Assembly: GCF_037975245.1 (NCBI RefSeq)
Contig: NC_092569.1
Location: 33,999,668-34,063,667, forward strand
DNA length: 64,000 nt
Reading direction: 5' to 3'
Origin: Apostichopus japonicus
Lineage: Eukaryota; Echinodermata; Holothuroidea; Aspidochirotida; Stichopodidae
This document shows positions 45,377 through 60,300 of the stretch, in pieces. Below the pieces are notes generated by a model that saw only the letters and a program-made list of their open reading frames with translations, searched no databases and had not been told where the DNA came from. Positions within the stretch are counted from its first letter, which is position 1. The number at the start of each line of letters is the position of its first letter. A program made the position numbers and the translations under genes.

Positions 45377-48300
45377 GTAGGCTTAATTTTACCAAAATGT
45401 ACCTTTTTAACAATGATATACATTAAGTGCCCAACAACAGAAATAGTGTTCTGGGAACAACCATGTCGACATAATTGTATACCTAATTTATAGCCTACAA
45501 GTGATTACCTCAGAAATGCATAACGTCACATTTATATCTTTTCTTCTTCTGGGGATGGACCTCCAGATCTCCCACATGACGGAGTTCCCTTCAACGATCC
45601 CAAGGTCATACCAGTTATCTTCGTATAAGAGCTAAGGTGAAATGTTATATGCTATACTTCCAGCACAATTGGACTGCAGGACTATAAGCCAGCGTTGCCA
45701 GTCCCCCCCCCCCTCCCGCCCCCTCCAAAAACACACATTTATGTTGTTCAATCCGACTTAAGGTAGCTATAGGCCAAGGCTTGGGTCAACACATTTACTC
45801 GTTTCACTCGATATTGCTCATCTAAGAGTCCCCCAAACGAATTGCGAACAAACATAATTCCTACACACATATATAGGCTAGGGGCAGTTGTCAAACAAAT
45901 AGCAACAACTTTGTATTTGTTATTTGTTCCCCCGACTTTAATTAAACTTTGGACGGTTGCCTCCCAGAATAATTGGCAGCCCCTGGTATAGGCAATATTA
46001 TTTGTGTTACAATTCTATTAGGCTAGGCCTATAACCAATAAAGATTCTGGAAACTGTTTATTTCATGACTTTTTCATCCTCCTAGGAGGCATATAAGAGC
46101 CACAATGAAGATGGGAGATAGCATAGCTCCTTTGATGGAGCCTGGGGTTATTTTCTTCCCCAGACCCCACCCCCAAACCAAAATAAGCCTTATATAAGCT
46201 TCAAATGGTGCATAACGAGGTGTATTTGCAATTAGACTCGGGATTTATGTCTATGTAGATACATATATATCAATGGAGGTACCTCCATGATATATCTAAA
46301 AGGTATTTCCCCGACTGATTAAATTAATAATGTTGGCTGAACTTTTGTTCAATAGGCTGGAGTCTTATGAAGGATTTTAAACAGGGAGGCGGACTATATA
46401 CTTTAGGGTCACTGAAGTCGAATCCTATATGAATGCGGGTCTGGGGTCCTTCCACAGACAAAAGACCAATATCTCTTAAATACCAAATGGTGTATTCTGA
46501 GGCATAGGCCTAATTAGATTATAATGTAGGTCTAAATAGGTAGATTTAAAGGGCGACCTAAATCTTCACGGGAGGGTCATATATGAGAATGAAGTATTTT
46601 ATAAAGGATCGAGGGGTGCTGCCATACGTGGTGTTATTGAAGCAGACTCTCATGTATCAGTAGGTGGAGGGTTAGGTGCCTCCTTCAGAAAACCCCCCAA
46701 ATAATGAAAAAAGTCCCCTCCTGGTGAATGCCTCTGTACAGAAGAAAAGTATAGAACAGAAATAAAGAATGAAATAACAAAACAGCTACATGCCTATAGC
46801 ACTATATAAATGCAGCAAAATAGTATGACTAATTACGTCTAAATGCTTGAAAATGACACCACAAAATAAACGAAGTGGCTGTCTGATGACTTCGATACAA
46901 ACTCACAATGTAAAGAATTGTTAAGCTATCAAAGTTAGAGTTCAAAAAAGAAGGAACATTTTATTGTATTAATTAATCATTCGGGGCCAACGCGTTTATT
47001 CTATACTTATATAGACCTAAATTATAATCTAAATATGCTTCGGAATTCAACATTTGATGTTCAATAAGTTATTTTCTTTTATTGAGGTGGACCGCCAGAC
47101 TACCTTCATAGGAGCAGAAATATGTCAATCTCTTTTCATAACTTGCTCATTGGTTAAGAAAAAAATCTTCAAGTTTCCCACTGAAAGGTGTTATAACAAA
47201 TGTTCGAACAAGTTATGAAAAAGAGTCATTTTTTTTTGGAAAATCCTGGTCGCCAGTGTAATATCCTACAGTATGGAACATATACAGCGTACATGGGTAT
47301 ACGTTGGTAAAGATACAAAAAAGAGAGAACTCAATTATTAAAGCAAGCAGGTATTTTGTTGAACTGCCTAGAACTACATTACAAGAGCAAGTGAACAACT
47401 GATATAGAGAGGAAGTAATTTCATATAAGAACAAACATGGCATGTATTTGGTGGGACATGTTTTTTTTATTCATTCCCTATGTTCTTGACATTTAAATTT
47501 TATTTCTGTGATCTATTTACATACATATGATTTGTATAGTGTTATTGTGCTTGCACTTTAATTTCAAAGTTATAAGCTACGATTGTCTTTGCTTATTCCT
47601 GGCACCTTGCCAACTTCAGCTTGGCGTCATATAATATTTCTTATTGTTATTGGAGTAGAACGCGTGGTAATAAATGTACGGAAGCGTAGAAGGGACATAT
47701 TGAGGAGATATGCAACAACTCACCAATACAAAAGGAAGTTGACAATTGACGTTTTTTTCGGGATGTATGGAGATGATACCAAATCGTTCAAAATCTGAAA
47801 ATGTATCTTTGTCGAGATACATCTCGCCAAAACGTCAAATTTCCGTTTTTTGTCAGTTTGCATCATATTCCTTCTTAATACAAGGTTATCTTCTTCTGCC
47901 AACGGAATATCCCTTTAAATTAACAGGGAAACTATGAATTATTTATCATAAATAATACTTCATCAAAGGTAAATATCGCTTCATTCGAAATTCGTATATA
48001 ATTTAAATCACCACAGTCATACGAAATGCAATAGCAAGTTGTTCAAGGGCAGAGTTAGAGCACATTGTCAGTCAAGGATCCCATCTCAAAATCTTGTCCC
48101 TAACTCATGATATGGTCGATTGAATGGGACTAATTTCGACTGGTCAAACCCCTCATTCTTCCCTGGGATGGATCACAGTGGGTAGTCTGTGATGTCATTA
48201 CTGCAAATGTTTATCAAAACCTTGATTTTTCTATTATAATCTTCTTGCTCATTTATCTTTGATATAGTTGGAATGTTCGCTTAGCTGTCAAGGTTCTCTG

Positions 48301-51300
48301 CCATTTTAGAATTTCAACGAAATGCAACTGTTTTTTTTTTTAGTAGAAATAATACTTTTCTCTGTAGATATACGTAAGTTAAAAATTATCCAGAAAAGCA
48401 AAAAAACATTTTCCGTTGGATTGACATGATCATATCATTCACTTTGTTGTTGCCAGATGTATTCAGAAAGTTAAACTTAATTTTGTAAATATTCATATCG
48501 TCAGTTAATAAATCCTATGAGGGTATGGGTTTTCCCTAAATGTCAAGAAAATGTCAAGAATTTGTATTAAGCAGAAAACTTCAGCCAGTGGAAGATATTC
48601 CTCTAATTATTCCTGTATGACAAGATAAGTAAAGTTTTGAAGCTTCTCAATATATATATAAAAGAAGTAAATGTACACATAAGATCTGTTTACAGAGGGG
48701 TAGGAGGGGGGCACTGGGGGCACTACCCCCACATTTTTCCAAAAAGCAAATGGGTCCTAATAATGGGCAAATAAAAATGGGCAACTGGGCAAATAAAATG
48801 TGCCCCTTTGATGAAGAACTGTATTTTGGAATATCTTAAGCCTTTGTTAATTTTAATATTTTATATTAAATATTTATATTTAGTCTGTACATGCTATTCT
48901 AAAACGGCATCCCATATCTTTTTGTAGCACGGTTAACAATAAACAATCTCAATAAATAAAAAAAATCAATGTTGCAGCTCATTCTACTAGGATATTATTA
49001 TATACTTATGATGCCAAATCCTACTTCTGTGTCTAGAGTTTTGAGGCTATTGATGCATGCCTTGCTGTACTACAAAGGAGATTCACTGGAATTACTGCAG
49101 GGTCATATACAATACTAACCCATATGGAGGAAATTATAATTCTAAATGCAGCAAATGGCATAGCTTTTAAGATATCAGATCAGCTTGTGAAAACAAACAC
49201 CAGTGACATTGATTTTCCGCAGTTTGATGTACAGCTTAGGTTGTTTAGGGGTACTATTCTTCAGCAATTTCCTGATGTGAAAAGAATTACATCAATGAGC
49301 ACAATCATTTCTGCTATAGCAGAAACACCCAAATGTCCAACCCTTACTTTCAGAACTTGCAAAACTCATTCATTTATATTTGTTGGCTGATTCCCGATTG
49401 CCCGTATGTGAACACATGCTTTTAGAAAATCATTACTCGAGATAGGAATACACTAGAGAGAGCTTCCCATAGCTTTATTTTGCACATAAGACAGCCTGCA
49501 TCAATAAACAACCTTTTTCCGAGGGGGTCACATGGACCTTTTTTTTTTGGGTCTTCAAAGATTTGTTTACATTCAAAAAAACGGTCGTTTTGACCTTTTT
49601 TTCAAAAAATCGTGAGAACAGTGAAAACTTTCAAGTCAACTGACCTTATCTCATACAACTAGCTAAGACATACAAGGAATTAATTCAGGAGCCTCACAGG
49701 CATATGTAGAGAGATGGCTCTATATTTGGGGAAAATATGTCAAAAAATAACGTTTTTCGGTCTATGTTAAGGCCAAAAAACGGTCAACTTTCCGAAAATA
49801 TTTCTCCCGAATGCCTCACCCTACAGAAAAGATTTTTAGCTCTCCAGAAGCGCCACACTGAACTTCAATTCTACATAGAAACAATTTAGCAATAGCACCT
49901 CCACTTTGTGAGTAATCCCTAGCAATTCAACTCGAGCATTTCTACGGTATAGAATTTCGGTCAACCACAGTTGATATGCTTCGTGTAGTTAGGGTCAATG
50001 CAATCACTCACGTAATTGAAACGGTAACTATTTAGCACATATTATCATGGCTAAATACTTCTAAGAGGTGTTAGACCTTCTTTTATGGGCAATTTGACCA
50101 TCCAGCCGTTGGAGAAGAAGATTCTGACGATGAAATTCTGATATGGTAAGCCGCACAGTTGCACACTGTATGTATAGTAAAGGCTTCATAATTGACGCAC
50201 CCCCGTAAATGACGCACCTTCAATTATTACTAGCAACGATACAGCAGGCCACCTAAACTTTTTGCAGTCAAGCATAATTACAAATTTCATCAGTTTGAAT
50301 CCATTTCAGCTATTTGCTGACCAAATTGTGGTATTTATTAAGCTTTTAACACCCTCCACCCAGTTTTACACGTTTTTTGGACATTTGGAAATCTTACTCC
50401 CAAAAAATAACCAAAATTACTTCAATATGATACAACTACTCTCTGGGACCTGAGCTTAGAGGTTCAGATCATAGCAAACAGCATTCAAAGTTAATGGATG
50501 TATACTTAGGCCTACACTACAGTTAGCTTATCGACGAATATGTCAATTTAGGGGTATGAAAGAACTTGACACAGCAGACATTTTGTGGTCAAATTCTTCT
50601 CAATTGTACGTTGCGAAGGCACAGAACAATAAATATTTTGAGATCATTACATTTGTGAGGAACTACACATATGAAAAATGCATGCAGTTGAGTGATTTGG
50701 ATTTTATGTTGACAGACATCGTCAATCCAATCCTTAAGTGCGTCAATTATGAGCCCACCATGCTACTATGTATTGTGTATACATGTACTGTCGTAGCGCA
50801 ATTGGTATAGCCTATATGACTTACCGTTACGCGTGGCTAACATTGTATTACATAATACAGTACTTTGGAGAAAGGGGGAAAATCAGTCATATTCCTCACA
50901 TTCAAACATCAAATTATATTTTACTCATGAAATAACATGTCTTGAACTCATCAAACTATCAAAAGTCCAGCAGATTTCATCAAAATAATTTCAAATGGGC
51001 AAAAAAAGTACATTGTTGGCATCATAACCTCATTTGCATATTTACATATCTAATTAGCTCAATTATAAAAAAAAAAATATATAAAAATTAAAACCTCATT
51101 TCAATACCTATCTGTCAATACGTGGGTCCCTATTGACAAAATGAACAGATTTTAAGTAATTACAATGTGTAAATATTTTTCCCAAGGGGGACAATTATAT
51201 GATCACAATGAGGAATCAAGGAGTTAAGTACCGCTTCAGCTGAAAGATTGTTCTCCACACAGCGTCTTCTAAAGAATTATCTGAGAAGCACAATGTCACA

Positions 51301-54300
51301 AAAGAGATACAACAGTCTGATGTTATTGAATGTACCCCAAATCTAAGACCAATGACTTGGATTTAACCGAGGTTGTTAAAGATTTTTATTCAACGAATGA
51401 ACACAGAAGGATTTTTTTTTGGGAAAGTTCTAAATTATGGATGGAGAGAAGTACAGATGTAGGTTGATAGAGTCATGTGCACCATAACAGTATTGATAGC
51501 ATACTAACACATCATATATATTTAAGTTATATGGCCATTGGCCGGCATGTGTATCGGTTTATAGCATAACGAATGGTGGTTATGGAATGAGAAAGTGCCC
51601 CTCTGATGGTGTTCCTCCCCTCACTTTTTGGAAGCTCAATTCCTACCCCCCTGTATGCTTACTGGTCTGTCTATTGCAGCAATATGGTGGTCCACTACCT
51701 GGTTATTTCTCGGACTGAAAACGTCATTTAACAATTAACATTATTTGCTTTAGTTCTCCATTGTCATAGCATACAAGAAATTCATTTTTATTTGAAGTTT
51801 TCTTTACTTTGATTCAATAATTTAAAACGATTACATGAATTATACACACTTTAGAAAAGAATTAGAACAATTTCCCGCTTTTAAAATAAAATAAAACTTG
51901 TTGATAAATTTATCGTAACTATTCCTGTAATGTTTCATGTGATTCTTGTTCAACAGCTGCTCGTTACAATCCTGGTCCATGCCCAGGGGCAGCACCGAAA
52001 CCAAATGACCATGTTACAAAAGAAGGTAAGTTCAACAACGAAGCAGTAAACTAAATCTATACACTAACCGTTACAGTTTAGGAAAAATCCACTAGAGTGA
52101 CGTGCGCAGGATTTGGAAGTTGATGGGGGGGGGGGGGGATTCCCTTACCGATTTAGGAAGAGCTTGACGTTTTATTGAAGGCCGTCCCCTCAGCCCGGAG
52201 GCGTCGTCTTATTCTTTCTCGAACAAAAATGTCATAATCCTCGACTGAGGTGAGGGCATGGTGACCTCATCAGTGGCGTAACACATAAAATTATATCCCT
52301 CCCCTAATAAAATCAAGGGAAATAAGCCCCCCCCCAGTCCCACCCATCCCCCACTGAAAGATAGAATAATACACAAATGTGTTAATTTAATTTACATACA
52401 CATATATAGTATGTAAGTATGTTACAATTGAAGCGTTTGAAAAATTTCAAAATTTGCGAACTATAACACTATAAAGGAGAGGGGTTTAACTCCTTAGACC
52501 ATCCTCAGACGACATAACATCTGAAAGTGATTGGGCATTCCCGTTGCTGCCCCCCCCCCCTCTCCTTGCGCATTACACTGATCTTTTCAAATTTCTCGGG
52601 ACCTTCAGCCAGTTTTTGCGGTCAAGTTAAATGATATTAGTATCATATTTTGTTCACATTATCTGTACCAATGTTACATCCAATGCCAGCTAGCTATCAC
52701 GTAAGCTAACAACATATAGTGCTTTATGCGTTTACATTTGATGTTGCATGCAGGACTTTGATAGAGACTGTATAGTCATTGACATTAATACCGGTAAGAT
52801 TGTGAAAGGACTTTTTATTTGAGGCGGTTCGAGGGATATTTAATCGATTTGATGTCGTCTTTATGGAAAAGCAATGTCAAATACTGTATGGTGTGCCCAT
52901 TATGAACTTCTAATTTTTAACCAGTGATATAAGAAACAGCCAACAACAACAAAATGTGATATTTATTTTATTAAGTTTCCATAACATTATGTCAAATATC
53001 ACAAGCATCACAAACATCTAATAAGATATTGTTTTGTTGAATTCATTCTATTTGCAGGGTTAGACTCATTTTATGAAACAATTTATTTTATTATAATGAC
53101 ACTATAAGATAATAAAAATAAAATATATTCTGTTTTATATACAATCACATTGTTCTTCATCACTAACTACTATTTTTTTTTACTAAATTGGTAAAATATC
53201 AAGATCTATTAGAAGTATGCAGTGTGATGGTAGCCATTTTGTGTGGCACTGTATGCATATCTGTTGTTGGTCAATTTTGTGATTTCAGACATGGTTATGA
53301 GCAAAAGGAAAGGCAACTTTTGGAACAAGTTGGTTATGGTGTCGTCACGTCATGTAGATATTAGGTATTTGTATTTGTATATTTATTTGTTTCATCACTT
53401 TTTACAATGTGACGGGAAGTCTTCTATGCAAGGGAAGAAGGTAGGATTCATGCTTACAAGTTCACCTGAGCCTCTTTCTTTGAGACCATTGCCACATTGT
53501 CTTTTATTGATTTTTGTTACACTTTTTGGATCTGAAATGTGTTAATAACATTGCCAAACAACAAATTTCCGACATTACATCTCAAGGATGTACAGTAGAG
53601 AGAGCAAAATCAGAGCATTGGAAACTGAAGGAAGACTGTTTATTGCTGTAAAACTTTAAAGCTGGCCCCACTTGCCCTGACTGAACCCCCCTCCCCTGCC
53701 CGACTCTACTGTCGTAACCTAATTTTCAGTAGTTGTGACGACCCATACAGTACTCTTACAACGCACCCCTGCACACTGAATGACTAATGAGCACAGACAA
53801 CAACTGTTTTATGTTAACAAACTGTGCTCCTTTAAATATGTCACATGACAAACTATTTCCCCTTGAATAGTTACAACAATTATTAAAACTGCGCAGCTTG
53901 AGTCGTGAACTGACACAAAATGCTCACTGCCAGTCAGAGAAATGTTAAGTCTGTGTACATGTTCAGTTATTGGGATTGAAACAGACATGACTTTAAAATG
54001 GGTAAAGTTACCATAATTTGATAGAGTAGAGATCTGTGAAAACTATATGGTTAGCCTGTATTGTTAGACCTATAATATTATAGATACAGAGATATATGCA
54101 TTGGTTCACTGTGATCACCATACCACCCTGACTTCACGCAAAGACAGTAGATTGCCCTCTTGTTTAGTTGGTGTACGGTGACTCCCTGTGTTCCCTTAAG
54201 TCGCGTACTGTGATATACACTGTAGTCGCTGTCCTCGTTAGTCAAACTGTAACCACTATTTCAATCCCAATTATAATCTACAAAGCCTTAACGGAAACAG

Positions 54301-57300
54301 CAAAAATTGCCATGTGATCGAGTAAACATCAGTTTTGTATCTTCAGACACTTTGTGGGTTATTGCACCTGTTCAGGGGAATTATACGGTAAACTTCAACA
54401 CATGCCGTAAGTAAGGGAACTTTTTCCTTGTTTCGAGCAGTTAGTCTCTATATTTCTGAGAACGGTCAAACCATCCATGAAAATCTGAAGCTGAAGAATA
54501 GAAAAATCAGCGAGAGCTTAATCAAAGCTATCCTATCAGAGAACAGTTATGCCCTAACCATCCCTAGTTTACCGTATTATACCATAATACTTGGAATTCT
54601 TGGTAGAATTTGTCAATACGCTGGCACGGTAGACAAGCCATGAGACGTATGATTTTATCGGAATTGATCTCTAAAAGGATCTGTCTGAAGTACTTCGAAT
54701 TTGAGTACACTTAGATAGTACAGCATGATTGTATATCACTAAATTATCGTACCTGATGTAAAGAGTCAGCAAAACGAGATATTTGTTTTGGGTTTTCTTG
54801 TTTTAACGATAGCCAGCGAATCAGTGCAGACCACCCCAATGGAAACCACTACTGGTGATGATCCTTCTATCGTGGTGAGAATTATATACTTAATTACATA
54901 CAATTTTGAAGTAAGAGAATATTGTGTTTGAGGAGTAAGATTTAAGATTCAAATTTTGATGATGGTATGAGCAATTATGATATTGCCTGGCTGTACAATA
55001 CTGTATATTGGGTGTTAATTATCACTTCCAGTGTAGACGAGAGATCTCACAGAAACAGCAAAGAAATAAGCTTGGAATACTGTAAATGAAAAGAAGAAAA
55101 AACTGAAATTGGTATATTTTTTCCCCTTTGTCATCCAATAGTAAAGATACCCTTGAAACTATTTGGTTACGATGTCACTCTTTGTAGGAGAGAAGGTTTG
55201 ATGTTGTGATTGGCATTTAAAGTACATTCCATGAATCTTGGAAACATCAACACTATCAGTAGAGCCAATTAGAACATTCTGTTTGTAATAGCTTAGAACC
55301 GTCAGAGATTTGCAATGAATTCGACACAAAGTATCAATGCTTCCAGCTAGATGTATGAATTACCACCAAACAAAATGTCTGTCCATTGGAGTGTATATAA
55401 GATGAGGAACCACCTTTCCATGTGACGTTAATGTTTCTTCCTCATTCAGCATATTGTTCTGTAGGTCTTTGTTAGCTATTTTAATACTCCAATAAAAGTA
55501 TAAAGAAAAAGCTGAATGATCGTGTACTGCTGTCAAAGGTCATATATTATCCATAATAAGTTAAGATATGTCACTTCATGGATTGCTTGCTTGCTATTAA
55601 GTAACTTGTTATGTTATTATTAGATGAAAGACTGCTTGGATGTCTTCAATGCTGGTGATACAACCGATGGCATCTACACAATCAAACCAACTAACTGGAA
55701 TGGGGATTCATTTGATGTCTTCTGTAATATGACTGATGGCGGAGGTTGGACGGTAAGTCTAGTATGACATCCTATAGTATAGACGATATATTGTATATGT
55801 ATAATATGACTGATGGAGGAGGATGGACGGTAAGTCTAGTATGACATCCTATAGTATAGACGATTAATTGTACATGTATAATATGACTGATGGAGGAGGA
55901 TGGACGGTAAGTCTAGTATGACATCCTATAGTATAGACGATATATTGTATATGTATAATATGACTGACGGAGGAGGATGGACGGTAAGTCTAGTATGACA
56001 TCCTATAGTATAGACGATATATTGTATAATATGACTGACGGAGGAGGATGGACGGTAAGTCTATGATGACATCCTATAGTATATACGATATATCGTGTCT
56101 GTATAATATGACTGACGGAGGAGGATGGACGGTAAGTCTAGTATAAGGTGACCAGATTTCCCTGATTTTCGGGGACAGCAGTCCCCGAATACAGTGTGCT
56201 GTCCCCGATGAACAAGTGTCCCCGAAAATGTCCCCGATTCGTCAAAGTGTTCAGGAATTTCGAAAATATCCCACATTATTAGTAAAATAATTGTAAAAAC
56301 CAAATTTAGTCAAGTGTGCAGTCACAGAATGGAACTAACCAGTATTTCAGGTGGGTCAGTGTAAAGTGGAATATGCTAGATCGATCTAGCCTAGCACACT
56401 TTCGTAAAGTAAGTAAATTTCATCTAAGAAAAAGCTACATTTTTGAAAATAAAATTGATTTAAAAAGTGCTCCTAACTATCACCATTTTACATCTAAGCA
56501 CCTTAGGCACTTCCCTCCCCTTAGACCCCTCCCCCAGTCAGGCAAATATGGTCACCGACATCCTAGAGTATAGACGATATATTGTATATATGTAAAATAT
56601 GACTGACAGAGGAGGATACACTGTAATTAGTATGATATCCTATGTTTCATGAATACGTCTACGTTTGCCTCAAAATTTAGTAATTCTGTGCACATTGTCA
56701 GATTCGAAGCACCAGAGGTGTGCTCTGTACAATAGTTATACACACATTCTCATTGACAGTTCCTTTAATATTACGCAATCACACTGGTCAGCAGAATCAC
56801 TTTGGTAGATTGGTATGGAACTAGTTTGTGACGCAAGGGTGATGGGTTCTGTTCCTACCTATACATTTGCAATGGCAGTGAATTTGTGAGAAACAAATAA
56901 ACCTTTTAGCATCCTCTGGAACTAGAAACAAGTGCCAACTCAATAAACTTATGGTTACTCTAATGAAACCATGCAGATGGTAGCAGTACATTGATATTCT
57001 TCCCATTGGTCTTTGCATCTTCCTTTGAATCTTAATTTTCTTTACTAATTTTGAACCTATAGTTCCAGTCCACTTTAGGTTATTACAGTGTTGATTACAG
57101 TATCTATGAATTGGGAAACGTCAGAGTTCAATTTAAGTCAGTTCTTGTACAACGTCACACATTCTGATTTACTTAGTCTAATATAGTGGTCTTTTCATGT
57201 CAGTGAAAAATACAACAATGTGTGGAATCTGAGGCCTAATTGTTAGCATGATATCCTAAGAAAGGCTTCATGTACTAGATTCCATAAACATACAGCTAAC

Positions 57301-60300
57301 TACCTCATGGAAAACGTCAATGCATTTTTGCATCCTGGTTTTAAGGTGGGGTCTCACCTTGACCAAACCTACCGAGTATTGACTGAAAAGTAGATGATGA
57401 AATTAAGACTTATGGGTCACAAAATCAGTTTTGGTGGGTTTGCTGGTTTTTTGTAGACATTAGAAGATTTATCTTAAGTTTTGTGTCTTTTACTAAACAT
57501 CAAGTCCATAGACCAAACTAGCTTTCTGAGCATCTATTCTGGAGGGGGGGGGGGGGGGGGTCAAACTACACGTTGATTTCTGAGCATCCATTCTGAGGGG
57601 GATTGGGGTATGGTGGGTGCTGGCTCAGTCCTCATGGATGATCCTGGCATGTGGGTCTCAAAGGTTGTCGAGTACTGTTTCGGATAATAACCAGTCTGTA
57701 GACACTATGTGGGAATCCCATGCCACTGACAGAAGGGTAAATTACAGGTGAGGATGTAGGACTTCAGTTTGGAACATTGTCAATTACTGCTTTTCATTCA
57801 GAGGTCAGCCTTTGCTTATGTAATAGAAGGAATACAGTCCACTTCTCAGTGAAAATGTTATTGAAATAAATTTATTCTTATTTATTATTAAAATTATTCT
57901 TTTTGTTTTTACATTATACAGGTATTCCAACGTCGTGTTGATGGTTCCGTTGACTTCTATCGTAACTGGCAGAGCTATAAAGTAGGCTTTGGTGAGCTGG
58001 ACCATGAGTTTTGGTTGGGAAATGATAAGTTGTATGACCTCACCAATCAAGGTGACTATCAACTGCGGATCGATATGGTGAACAAAGATGGAGCTCCATA
58101 CTACGCAAAGTTTGTCTTGTTCCGGATCAACGATGAAAGTGACAATTACAGACTGTCTGGACTGGGAACTTACAGTGGAACTGCAGGTTTGTCCAAATTA
58201 TAGGTTTCTCTCTGTGTTTGTTGTATACAACTTCACTGTACTATTAAATGTCATGTTCTGTTTTTTTTTCTTTGGATGTCGTTTATTTTTCTGGTTCCTT
58301 GCTGGAAGCAAAGGAACCTATGAAGTCAAGTTTGTGTGAGTGTGTGTTTGTATGTAATGAGAAGGTGTGTTGTAATGAGGTGTCCCCTATTGGGTTTGAC
58401 GCTGAACTTATGAATATTAATGAGGTTATAGAGCCAAACCTAAAAATCTTTACATTGCATTAACTCCACAACATTAAGTTGGATTGTAGCCAAATTTGGT
58501 TTAGAATTGTTAGTTCATTGCTGGCTGGTACATGAAGGCCTAAATTTTGGGGCGATCTAAAATTCCTAGCCCTTATTTGGGGCCAGGTATTCCCAAATTT
58601 TGTTTTCACCTCAAATGCATTTTGGGACACATTCTTTGGGCCCGAATTTGAGGGGCCATTTTTTTTTCATTTGGGCCCACATTTGTGATCTGTTAAGACA
58701 TCACATAAATCAAGCTTAATTAGGCCTACTGACAGTGAAAATGCTAATACATCACATGCAGTTCATGAACCGAGCAAAATGACAGTTAGTGCAGCAATGA
58801 AAAGACATAGAAACCATGTTTGTACAGTGACATGCTAAGGTATCACACAAAGACAAGCACAACTTGCTAACAATGATAAGCTGCTCAAGATATAATATGA
58901 CTCAAATATAACAGTGATATGTGATGTAGACTGTCACAGATTAAGCATACATGTCCTGCTGTGTGGTGGCATGTGATGTAGACTGTCACAGAGATTAAGG
59001 AAACAAGTCCTGATATACGGTGATACTGTATGTAATGCAGACTAGCTGTCACAGAGATAAGGCATAAATATCCTGCTGTGTAGTGACATGTGATGTAGAC
59101 TGTCACAGAGATTAAGCAAACATGTCCTGATATACGGTGATACTGTATGTAATGCAGACTAGCTGTCACAGAGATAAGGCATAAATATCAATGTAGACTG
59201 TCACAGAGATTCAGCATAAATATCCTGCTGTGTAGTGATATGTGATGTAGACTGTCACAGAGATTAAGCATCAATGTCCTGCTGTGTAGTGATATGTGAT
59301 ACAGACTGTCACAGAGTTAAGGCATACATGTCCTGCTGCACATGTAGTTATATGTGATGTAGACTGTCACAGAGATTAAGCATCAATGTCCTGCTGTGTA
59401 GTGATATGTGATGTAGACTGTTACAGAGATTAAGCATACATGTCCTGCTGTGTAGTGATATGTGATGTAGACTGTTACAGAGATTAAGCATACATGTCCT
59501 GTTGTGCAGTGACATGTGATGTAGACTGTCACAGAGATTCAGCATACATGTCCTGTTGTGTAGTGACATGTGATGTAGACTGTCACAGAGATTAAGCATA
59601 CATGTCCTGCTGCACATGTAGTTATATGTGTAGACTGTCACAGATATTAAGCATTAATATCATGCTGTGTAGTGATATGTGATGTAGACGGTCACAGAGA
59701 TTAAGCATAAGGTCAAAGGTAATTTGAGGTCAATAGCTCCCATTTAACTTAGTAGTGTAAACTTTGCACTTACAGACTTAGAAGTGGAATGTAGATTTCC
59801 CAAAATGAGTAACTTTTATTGATTGTAAAGAGGTAAAAAGTCATTGAGGTCAACAGTGATCAGTACTGAAGACTTTGTTCCCAGGCTCACATGGTGTTAA
59901 CTTGAATGCGTCTCACACATTGTATGTAAGTTGCCCTTGGTGAGTACAAAACCTACTAATGCTGTAAAAGATCAAAGGTCATTAAGGTCAGCATGGGCCA
60001 AAATCTTGTAGTACCGCTCAGCTAAGTGGTAAAAATGTGGATGAATCAAATTATATGAATTTAATATTTGGTATATTTTGGAATTGTTCATGCCAACTCG
60101 GTGGTGCCAATTTGAATGAATGTAGCATTGACTTGGTTGTTATTAAGTTCATCATGTAAACCTTTCTTAACATGGAGTTTACTTGGCAGGGATTCACCAA
60201 ACTTTTTTGGTTCGTGGTTCAAATGTTTTTTGTTGTAAAAAGGAGCTTCTGTCAACTATATATTACCCCAAATTTTAGGGCTAGAGTATGTTTTTTTATA

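Noticed and set aside
45555-47130. Two short GGPPD-encoding patches in FReD intron 1 (about 45562-45610 and 47090-47125) that look like collagen- or linker-type exons
   Set aside because: The first lacks an acceptor AG in the right place and neither joins in phase with a good donor; at most they are decayed exons.
52271-52579. Another hAT-like MITE (CAGTGGCGTAACAC to GCGCATTACACTG)
   Set aside because: The ends only loosely match as inverted repeats and the 8-base flanks are unrelated.
58885-59641. Minus-strand Cys/His-rich repeat proteins
   Set aside because: Translation of a 54-bp intronic minisatellite; 54 is a multiple of three, so frames stay open by chance.
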